12,045 nucleotides of DNA, taken from NCBI GenBank assembly GCA_049317645.1, contig JBMOHV010000052.1, positions 1 to 12,045 of the forward strand. Reading direction: 5' to 3'. A model generated the notes under the pieces. That model searched no databases and had not been told where the DNA came from. It worked only from the letters and a program-made list of their open reading frames with translations. Source of the stretch: SYHX01 sp049317645. GTDB taxonomy: Bacteria; Bacteroidota; Bacteroidia; UBA7662. Positions 6,557-12,045 of this stretch are shown piece after piece. Position 1 is the first letter of the stretch; each line of letters opens with the position of its first letter. Position numbers and translations under genes: made by a program.

Positions 6557-7693
6557 TTAGGTAAGGCGGGGAGGCTTATCTCCTCCGTTTTTGTCGGTTT
6601 GCTGTCGCCTCAGCACCGCCAGGCGTTGGCGCAATTCGCCTTCTTTGTGGCGCGGGCATACCAAAATGCCTTCCGGAGAATCCGCCACAATGTAATTCTC
6701 CAGACCATCAATCAGCGCAATGCGCTGCCCGGTAATGTGAATCATATTGTTATGAGAATCGAACAAGGCCACTTGGCTACCGTTCACCGCATTCCCAAAA
6801 TAATCTTTTTCGTGCTCCCGATAAATTTCGGCCCAATAGGTCAAGTCACCCCAACCATAATCGCCCAATTGCAGCAACAAAGTGCCAGCTTTGTCCAAAA
6901 TGCCTTCGCGAAATGAAACCGACTCACATCGAGGGTAAATTTTATCGATCAACGACTTTCGTAACAAAGGATCTTTGATGGCTTCGAATTCAGAAAAGAC
7001 TTCCACCAAATCCGGCATCCATCGGCGATAAAGGTCCAAAAAAGCCTCCTTGCCACCCACTTTGATCCCGGTATACCAAGCAAAATCACCGGATCGGATA
7101 AACGTATTGGCCAATTCCTGGGAAGGTTGATCGGTAAATGTTTTGACGTGAAAAAGGACTTCTTCGGAACCCGCTGCAGGGTTGTCAACGTATTGAACGT
7201 AACCGTAATTGGGCTCAGGTCGGGTGGGCTTCACGCCCATAATGACCAACGCCTTGGTTTGAACAGCCCCTCGTAGAGCCTGTTCAATGGATTCATCAAA
7301 ACGTTCACGATCCAACACAAAGTGATCGCAGGGCAAAATCACCACCGCATCCTGATCGGTTTCGGTTTCCAAGCTAAGCAAACCGTAATAAGTGGCCGTC
7401 GCAGATTGCTTGCGAATGGGTTCCAACAAAAGATGTTCTTCGGCCAGTTCCGGCAATTGTTCGCGAACCAAATCACCCCACTGGGTTTGGGTAATGACCC
7501 GAATACGGGATGGGGAACCGGTCATGGCCAAGGCCCGATCAAAGGTGTGTTGCAACATCGTTTGACCTGTTCCCAGCAAATCATAAAACTGCTTGGGCTT
7601 GTTGGTCCGGCTCACCGGCCACAATCGACTCCCGCTGCCCCCGGCCATGATAAGGACATGGGGGGAGGTTCCAATAGAGTTGGAGAGATTCAT
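6557..7693 (-). CDS. Mannose-1-phosphate guanylyltransferase-like sugar nucleotidyltransferase (divergent)
   Basis: The 378-aa cytoplasmic enzyme would make an NDP-sugar, by family GDP-mannose from mannose-1-phosphate and GTP. The nucleotide-binding signature is intact: GGSGSRLWP 18-26 with KPKQF 32-36. P-C-D-H at 121-124 supplies the expected metal-binding D123, and PNYGYV lies at 161-166. There is no C-terminal phosphomannose isomerase domain. Several sugar-binding positions look changed. The usual F(V/T)EKP reads FTDQP (186-190). The usual WNSGIF reads WYTGIK (206-211). The SID motif near the second metal site appears as SFREGILD (260-267). Specificity could therefore differ. ATG at 7693 is chosen, 2 nt after the kdsD stop; a TTG at 7699 overlapping that stop is possible. 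Together with kdsD and the exporter it supports a surface-glycan role. Confidence 0.85.
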   Translation of the reverse strand: MNLSNSIGTSPHVLIMAGGSGSRLWPVSRTNKPKQFYDLLGTGQTMLQHTFDRALAMTGSPSRIRVITQTQWGDLVREQLPELAEEHLLLEPIRKQSATATYYGLLSLETETDQDAVVILPCDHFVLDRERFDESIEQALRGAVQTKALVIMGVKPTRPEPNYGYVQYVDNPAAGSEEVLFHVKTFTDQPSQELANTFIRSGDFAWYTGIKVGGKEAFLDLYRRWMPDLVEVFSEFEAIKDPLLRKSLIDKIYPRCESVSFREGILDKAGTLLLQLGDYGWGDLTYWAEIYREHEKDYFGNAVNGSQVALFDSHNNMIHITGQRIALIDGLENYIVADSPEGILVCPRHKEGELRQRLAVLRRQQTDKNGGDKPPRLT

Positions 7694-7695
7694 GG

Positions 7696-8670
7696 TCAAA
7701 CAACGCCCTCGCGGAGCAAATCGTGCAAATGTACCACCCCTTGGTATCCTCCGTCCTCATCGACCGCCAGCAATTGGGTGATTTGATGGGTTCTCATCTG
7801 GGCCAAGGCATCCACCGCCAAGGCATCCAAGGCAATGGTGCGGGGGCTAGGGCTCATAAGATCCCCGGCCCGGAGGCTTTCCAAAGGCCGACCCGACTCC
7901 AGGGTCCGACGCAAATCCCCGTCTGTCACCACCCCAACAGGCTTCCCATCCCGCAAAACCGCCGCGGCCCCCATGCGTCCCGTCGATATTTCGGTCACCA
8001 AGGCCCTAAAACCAGCCTCTTCGGGCACCCAGGGTCGGGCGTTTCGAGCCACCAGGTCCTGAACCCGGAGGTAGAGGCGCTTCCCAAGGGCCCCACCCGG
8101 ATGAAAGCGGGCAAAATCCCCCGGGCCAAAGCGACGCATTTCGATCAAAACCACCGCAAGAACATCCCCCCAGGCCATCTGTACGGTGGTCGAGGTGGTG
8201 GGAGCCAGGTTGTGAGGGCAGGCTTCGGCCTCCACGGTGCTGAACAAGCAATAATCCCCGGCCGCAATAGCCAAGGCGCTGGACGGATCCCCGGTGATGG
8301 CCACCAGCCGCTGACCCCCCAGGCCCACCATGGGTAGGAGGGCCTTGATTTCGGGGGAATTCCCGCTCTGCGAGACCAGAACGAGGAGGTCATCGGTTTG
8401 GACCATGCCCCAATCGCCGTGAACAGCATCCGCCGCGTGCATAAACAAGGAAGGGGTGCCGGTCGAGTTGAGGGTGGCCGCAATTTTTTGGGCAATGATC
8501 GCGCTCTTGCCAATACCGCTCAGGACGACTCGACCCTTGCAGGTCAAAATCGCATCCACGGTGGCCGCCAACGGTTCGATCGGAAGGTCCTTGAGGGCCA
8601 AAATGGCCTGGGCTTCCAGGTCCAAAACCCGCTGCGAAATTTTTTTTAGGCTCTGTAAATCCAAAATCAA
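7696..8670 (-). CDS. kdsD: Arabinose-5-phosphate isomerase (KpsF/GutQ/KdsD family)
   Basis: The 324-aa enzyme converts ribulose-5-phosphate to arabinose-5-phosphate, the first committed step to Kdo of LPS or capsule. The SIS domain (about 36-170) has GIGKSA 52-57, HAADAVHGD 78-86, SQSGNSPE 100-107, PTTSTT 157-162 and HPGGALG 190-196. Two CBS domains follow (about 206-262 and 270-324), completing the full-length family layout. The start is unusual: an in-frame TAA lies two codons upstream (8676-8674) and the next Met is residue 77, inside the SIS domain. Translation must therefore begin at TTG 8670, or at TTG 8664. Length and alignment with the family favour 8670. It heads the minus-strand envelope gene row, with the next start 2 nt beyond its stop. 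It is divergent from recQ, a pairing I recall from other Bacteroidota. Confidence 0.93.
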   Translation of the reverse strand: MILDLQSLKKISQRVLDLEAQAILALKDLPIEPLAATVDAILTCKGRVVLSGIGKSAIIAQKIAATLNSTGTPSLFMHAADAVHGDWGMVQTDDLLVLVSQSGNSPEIKALLPMVGLGGQRLVAITGDPSSALAIAAGDYCLFSTVEAEACPHNLAPTTSTTVQMAWGDVLAVVLIEMRRFGPGDFARFHPGGALGKRLYLRVQDLVARNARPWVPEEAGFRALVTEISTGRMGAAAVLRDGKPVGVVTDGDLRRTLESGRPLESLRAGDLMSPSPRTIALDALAVDALAQMRTHQITQLLAVDEDGGYQGVVHLHDLLREGVV

Positions 8671-8702
8671 ATTTTATCGTTATCTTAAGGTGGTCTTAGA
8701 AA

Positions 8703-8718
8703 TTGACCCTGCGGTCAA
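8703..8718. promoter_or_regulatory. Perfect 6-bp dyad between kdsD and recQ, possible operator
   Basis: TTGACC-CTGC-GGTCAA is a perfect inverted repeat with a 4-nt centre in the 76-bp divergent gap. If the -7 element at 8735-8728 is used, the dyad lies about 4-20 nt downstream of the kdsD start point, so it could act as an operator or as a hairpin in the leader. A 6-bp dyad can arise by chance. Confidence 0.3.
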
Positions 8719-8727
8719 CCCTGAACA

Positions 8728-8735
8728 CAAAAATA
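8728..8735 (-). promoter_or_regulatory. Candidate -7 element for kdsD
   Basis: On the minus strand TATTTTTG is a perfect TAnnTTTG. No TTG is found 19-21 nt upstream; the nearest is about 29 nt away. A start near 8722 would give a leader of about 50 nt before TTG 8670. I found no comparably good plus-strand element for recQ in the gap. Confidence 0.4.
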
Positions 8736-8746
8736 CCCTGATTTCC

Positions 8747-10948
8747 ATGGCCGAAGGTCTAGTTCAAGAAAGCATCTCCCATCAGCTCCGCAGAGCCTTG
8801 AGGGAATTTTTTGGCTTTGATCGGTTCAAGGGTCATCAGGAAGCCATCATCGAAAGCATCTGCGAAGGCCAAGACACCTTCGTCATCATGCCCACCGGGG
8901 CCGGAAAATCCTTGTGCTACCAATTGCCCGCGGTCATCTCACCGGGCACGGCCATTATCATATCCCCCCTGATTGCCCTCATGAAAAATCAGGTGGATGC
9001 GGTCCGGGCTTTTTCGGGGACCGACGGTATCGCCGAGTTTTTGAACTCCTCTTTGACCAAAGCCGAACTCAAAAGGGTGCGGGCCAACGTCGACGCCGGC
9101 ATCACCAAAATGTTATACGTGGCTCCGGAGTCGCTGGTCAAACAGGAAAACTTGGATTTTCTGCACGATCACCAAATTTCTTTTGTCGCCGTGGATGAGG
9201 CCCACTGCATTTCGGAATGGGGCCATGACTTTCGACCCGAATACCGAAACATTCGCCAAATGGTCAAGGCCATTGGGGATGTGCCCCTGATTGCCCTCAC
9301 CGCGACCGCCACCGAGAAGGTTCAAAACGACATCATCAAGAACCTTCAGATGACCAATGCCCGCCTTTTCAAATCCTCCTTTAACCGGCCCAATCTCTTT
9401 TACGAGATGCGGCCCAAGGTGGATGCGGTCAAGAGCATCGTCCGATACATCAAAGAAAACGCAGGCAAGTCCGGTATTATCTACACCCTAAGCCGCAAGA
9501 AAACCGAAGAACTTGCCGAAATTCTGCGGGCCAACGATATCAAGGCCGTTCCTTACCATGCCGGTTTGGAATCCGCCCAGCGGGTCAAGAACCAGGATGA
9601 TTTCCTGATGGAAGAAATCGACGTCATTGTGGCAACCATCGCCTTTGGGATGGGGATTGACAAGCCCGATGTTCGCTTTGTGATTCACTACGATATCCCC
9701 AAATCTATCGAATCGTACTACCAGGAAACCGGGCGTGCGGGCAGGGATGGCCTCGAAGGCGTTTGCATTGCCTTTTATGACGAAAGGGACGCCGAGAAAT
9801 TACAAAAATTCATGAAGGACAAACCGGTCGCCGAACGAGAGGTCGGAAACCTCTTGATTCAAGAGGTGATGTCCTTGGCCGAATCCGGTCTATGCCGCCG
9901 TCAACAAATTTTACACTATTTCGGCGAAGCCTTTGACGACGCGCAGTGTAACAAAATGTGCGATAATTGCCGCAACCCCCAACCGACCGACCAGGTTCGG
10001 GATGAAATGGTCTTGCTGCTCCAAACGGTACAGTCCTTCCAAAAAGCCTTTACTTACAAGCATATCAGCCACTTTCTGGCCGGCGAAATGACCCCCGAAA
10101 TCGAAGCCTACGGACACCAACGCCTGCCCGGTTTCGGTGCGGGCAAGGAACGCGGACTTTCGTTTTGGAAATCCTGCCTTCGCGTTGCATTGTTACAAAA
10201 CCTCCTCCACAAGGACATTGAACAATACGGCACATTGCGCACAACGCCCAAAACCGCCGAGTACCTGCAGGATCCCTTTACCCTCCGAGTACCGCAGGAT
10301 CATCGCTTTGATATCGCCCGCGATACCGAATTCGAAGGACAACGCTCCGAGGCCCTGGATCAGGCCCTCTTGGATTTGCTCCGCGATCTTCGCAAAAAAC
10401 TAGCCAAAGACAAGAGTCTCCCCCCCTATGTCATCTTCCAGGACCCCTCCCTCGAAGAAATGGCGACTATGTACCCCACCACCTTGACCGAAATGCAACA
10501 AATTGTAGGGGTCGGCCCAGGCAAAGCCCTCAAATTCGGCAAGCCTTTTGTGGAGCTTATTGCCCGCTATGTCGAAGAAAACGATATCGAAAAACCCGAA
10601 GACTTTGTGGTCAAGAGCACCGGTACCAAATCCGGCAACCGGGTTTTTATCATTGGGGCCATCGATCGCAAAATTCCATTGACCGAAATCGGCAACAGCC
10701 GTGGACTCAGTTACGATCAGGTTTTGGACGAACTCAAAGGCATCGTGGATTCTGGGACCAAAGTCAACTTGGATTACTTTATCCAAAGCAGCCTGGACCA
10801 AGAGATTGTCGAAGAAATTTACCAGTACTTCCGCCAAACGGATACCGATGATCTGCAGGTGGCTTACAAGAATTTGCTAGCCGGTGATTTTACCGAAGAA
10901 GAAATCAAACTGGTTCGCATCAAATTCCTGAGCGAACAGGCGCATTAA
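8747..10948 (+). CDS. recQ: ATP-dependent DNA helicase RecQ
   Basis: The 733-aa 3'-5' superfamily 2 helicase acts in recombination and fork repair. The helicase core shows Walker A MPTGAGKS 48-55, DEAH 150-153 in an AVDEAHCISEWGHDFRP block, TATAT 185-189 and motif VI QETGRAGRDG 326-335. The RecQ-Ct zinc site has C383, C401, C405 and C408, followed by a winged-helix region (about 420-515) and an HRDC domain (about 531-612). Beyond it a tail of about 120 residues (613-733) looks helical and helix-turn-helix-like (around 641-665), as in the long RecQ forms of this phylum. ATG 8747 is chosen because MAEGL...FFGFDRFKG fits the family N-terminus. The open frame continues upstream to 8456 only as antisense of kdsD. 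It is divergent from kdsD and convergent with the threonine dehydrogenase gene, 24 bp apart. Confidence 0.96.
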   Translation: MAEGLVQESISHQLRRALREFFGFDRFKGHQEAIIESICEGQDTFVIMPTGAGKSLCYQLPAVISPGTAIIISPLIALMKNQVDAVRAFSGTDGIAEFLNSSLTKAELKRVRANVDAGITKMLYVAPESLVKQENLDFLHDHQISFVAVDEAHCISEWGHDFRPEYRNIRQMVKAIGDVPLIALTATATEKVQNDIIKNLQMTNARLFKSSFNRPNLFYEMRPKVDAVKSIVRYIKENAGKSGIIYTLSRKKTEELAEILRANDIKAVPYHAGLESAQRVKNQDDFLMEEIDVIVATIAFGMGIDKPDVRFVIHYDIPKSIESYYQETGRAGRDGLEGVCIAFYDERDAEKLQKFMKDKPVAEREVGNLLIQEVMSLAESGLCRRQQILHYFGEAFDDAQCNKMCDNCRNPQPTDQVRDEMVLLLQTVQSFQKAFTYKHISHFLAGEMTPEIEAYGHQRLPGFGAGKERGLSFWKSCLRVALLQNLLHKDIEQYGTLRTTPKTAEYLQDPFTLRVPQDHRFDIARDTEFEGQRSEALDQALLDLLRDLRKKLAKDKSLPPYVIFQDPSLEEMATMYPTTLTEMQQIVGVGPGKALKFGKPFVELIARYVEENDIEKPEDFVVKSTGTKSGNRVFIIGAIDRKIPLTEIGNSRGLSYDQVLDELKGIVDSGTKVNLDYFIQSSLDQEIVEEIYQYFRQTDTDDLQVAYKNLLAGDFTEEEIKLVRIKFLSEQAH

Positions 10949-10949
10949 G

Positions 10950-11000
10950 CTTCCCTCAGAATGAGGGCTCCCTCAGAATGAAGGCTCCCTCAGAGATTCC
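10950..11000. repeat. Three imperfect tandem copies of a 17-bp unit
   Basis: Units at 10950-10966, 10967-10983 and 10984-11000 share the core CCCTCAGA; the first two also share CCCTCAGAATGA. The array fills the gap after recQ and runs into the last codons of the threonine dehydrogenase gene, where it encodes the LREPSF tail. Confidence 0.85.
10953..10967. terminator. Short perfect hairpin at the recQ/tdh convergent junction
   Basis: CCCTCA-GAA-TGAGGG forms a perfect 6-bp stem with a 3-nt loop, 4 nt after the recQ stop. An overlapping alternative pairs GAGGG (10963-10967) with CCCTC (10970-10974). No T-run follows on either strand, so it is not a classical intrinsic terminator. A bidirectional transcription or mRNA 3'-end signal is only suggested by its place between two convergent genes. 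Confidence 0.4.
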
Positions 11001-11926
11001 AGCATCACTCGACAGGTCGCTTCCAAGTCAAAGCGCGGTGCCCATCCCCAGTCCCTGCGGGCCAAGGTATCGTCGACCCGTTGCGGCCATTGATCGGCAA
11101 TCGCCTGCCTAAAATCGGGCTCGTAATTCATCTCAAATCCAGGAATCTGTTTTTGGATGGAGTCCGCCAATTCAGCCGGGGTAAAGTCCATGGCGCCCAG
11201 GTTGTAAGAGGTTCGGCAGGTGATTTGATCGGCGGGAGCATCCATGAGTTCCAGCGTTCCACGGATGGCATCGTCGATGTACATCATGGGCAGGCGGGTA
11301 TGGGCGGACAAAAAGCCGGTATAGCGGCCTTGGTCCAGAGCTCGATGGAAAATTTCCACGGCATAATCCGTTGTACCGCCTCCAGGTGGGGTGCGCCACG
11401 AAAGAATGCCGGGGTAACGAAGAGAACGCACGTCCAATCCGTGCTTGTGATGGTAGTAACGGCACCACAATTCGCCGCTGAGTTTGGAAATTCCATAAAC
11501 CGTCATCGGATCCATGTAGCCGGCCTGTTCGGCGGGGTCTTTGGGACTGTCGGGGCCAAAAACGGCGATGGAACTGGGCCAAAAAACCCGGTCAACCCCC
11601 AACTCCACGCTCAAATCCAAAACGCGAAGGAGTCCATCCATGTTCAGTTTCCACGCTTTGCGCGGGTTCGCCTCGCCGGTAGCCGATAACATCGCTGCCA
11701 ACAAATAAACCCTTTGTGGGCGATACCGCTCAAAAACATTCCGCAAAGCCCCTTCATCCAGGACATCCAGCAACTCAAAGGGCGAATCACCGGCCTGGGG
11801 TCCAGGCCTTAAATCGGTGCATAACACAGATTCCGGAGGAAGTTGCTCCAAAAGGGCCCTGCGCAATTCGGAACCCAATTGACCCTCGGAACCGAGAATC
11901 AGGGTGGGGGTAGGGGTGGTGGACAT
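10973..11926 (-). CDS. L-threonine 3-dehydrogenase, SDR (NAD-dependent epimerase/dehydratase) type
   Basis: The 317-aa cytoplasmic enzyme is predicted to oxidise L-threonine to 2-amino-3-ketobutyrate with NAD. It belongs to the extended short-chain dehydrogenase family, unrelated to the zinc-dependent E. coli Tdh. The Rossmann motif is GSEGQLG (12-18), and D38 after the second strand favours NAD over NADP. Catalytic residues appear as S118/S119 in PSSIAVFG and Y144-G-I-S-K148. Features I associate with this subgroup are PPGGGTTDYAVEIF (180-193), LPMMYIDDAIR (212-222) and DFRQAIADQWP (271-281). The usual partner, 2-amino-3-ketobutyrate CoA ligase, is not visible in the window. ATG 11926 is well placed behind a -7 element. 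The C-terminal six residues come from a tandem repeat and look unconserved. A related UDP-sugar epimerase is the main alternative and less likely. Confidence 0.9.
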   Translation of the reverse strand: MSTTPTPTLILGSEGQLGSELRRALLEQLPPESVLCTDLRPGPQAGDSPFELLDVLDEGALRNVFERYRPQRVYLLAAMLSATGEANPRKAWKLNMDGLLRVLDLSVELGVDRVFWPSSIAVFGPDSPKDPAEQAGYMDPMTVYGISKLSGELWCRYYHHKHGLDVRSLRYPGILSWRTPPGGGTTDYAVEIFHRALDQGRYTGFLSAHTRLPMMYIDDAIRGTLELMDAPADQITCRTSYNLGAMDFTPAELADSIQKQIPGFEMNYEPDFRQAIADQWPQRVDDTLARRDWGWAPRFDLEATCRVMLESLREPSF

Positions 11927-11942
11927 GAATGGCTTGAGCGCC

Positions 11943-11950
11943 CAAAGGTA
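11943..11950 (-). promoter_or_regulatory. Candidate -7 element for the threonine dehydrogenase gene
   Basis: TACCTTTG on the minus strand is a perfect TAnnTTTG, 16 nt before the ATG at 11926. A weak -33-like TTTA lies 21 nt upstream (11975-11972). The leader would be about 10 nt. Confidence 0.5.
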
Positions 11951-11962
11951 TTAGCCAAGGCG

Positions 11963-11970
11963 TATTTTTG
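11963..11970 (+). promoter_or_regulatory. Candidate -7 element for the gene starting at 11996
   Basis: TATTTTTG is a perfect TAnnTTTG, 25 nt before the ATG at 11996. No TTG lies at the preferred distance; one at 11934-11936 is 26 nt away. It is interleaved with the divergent threonine dehydrogenase promoter. Confidence 0.4.
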
Positions 11971-11995
11971 CTAAAGAGCCCTAGGCCTGACCAGC

Positions 11996-12045
11996 ATGAA
12001 AAATCCACTCCATACCCCCGCCTCCATCCGGAACGTTCTCTCCAT
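11996..12045 (+). CDS. Start of an unidentified gene, cut by the window edge
   Basis: An ATG at 11996 opens a frame of 16 codons (MKNPLHTPASIRNVLS) that runs off the window without a stop. It is divergent from the threonine dehydrogenase gene, and a good -7 element lies 25 nt upstream. The stretch is too short to assign a family. Its existence is inferred mainly from the promoter and the otherwise dense gene packing. Confidence 0.4.
   Translation, partial: MKNPLHTPASIRNVLS

Noticed and set aside
7723..8337. A 204-codon plus-strand frame inside kdsD
   Set aside because: It is antisense to the CBS and SIS domains of kdsD; its translation is Pro/His/Arg-rich and resembles no protein.
8456..8746. 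An N-terminal extension of recQ of 97 codons
   Set aside because: The extension is antisense to kdsD and unlike any RecQ N-terminus; ATG 8747 fits the family start.
1..12045. CRISPR array, insertion sequence, prophage, toxin-antitoxin or defence system
   Set aside because: No spaced direct repeats, transposase, integrase or nuclease gene is present. RecQ here is the housekeeping helicase with no defence partner beside it.

Overview
The window looks like ordinary, gene-dense chromosome of a moderately GC-rich member of the Bacteroidota. Three lines of evidence support this. Several proteins have the forms typical of that phylum: a two-gene Fe-S electron-transfer pair followed by the small protein often mislabelled 'ABC transporter ATPase', a short ParE, an SDR-type L-threonine dehydrogenase, and RecQ with a long C-terminal tail. 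Upstream regions carry the TAnnTTTG -7 element characteristic of Bacteroidota promoters, twice with a TTG 19 nt further upstream. No start codon has a clear GGAGG Shine-Dalgarno, and three genes start with GTG or TTG. All homology statements come from recognised family features, not from database searches.

Layout, left to right. A tRNA-Phe(GAA) gene (15-90, minus) is divergent from a plus-strand operon (204-2846). That operon encodes a membrane-anchored 4Fe-4S dicluster protein, an HdrB/GlpC-like cysteine-rich (CCG) protein and a conserved small protein of unknown function. Its last gene overlaps the end of parE (topoisomerase IV subunit B, minus) tail to tail by 45 bp. Reading leftwards on the minus strand, kdsD (arabinose-5-phosphate isomerase), a mannose-1-phosphate guanylyltransferase-like gene, an MsbA-like exporter and parE form a tight co-directional row (8670 to 2802). 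The first three belong to envelope-glycan supply and export: a Kdo precursor, a sugar nucleotide, and lipid-A or glycolipid flipping. parE appears to have its own promoter inside the 3' end of the exporter gene. Divergent from kdsD is recQ (8747-10948, plus), which converges on an L-threonine 3-dehydrogenase gene (10973-11926, minus) across a 24-bp gap filled with small repeats and hairpins. A further gene begins at 11996 and runs off the window.

No mobile element, CRISPR array, phage gene or defence island is visible, and there is no gene-free stretch over 300 bp. I do not see an obviously new multi-gene system. The points most worth a second look are the orphan Fe-S module with its unnamed third partner, changes at conserved active-site positions of the sugar nucleotidyltransferase, the overlapping and embedded promoters, and the repeat-built convergent junction after recQ.
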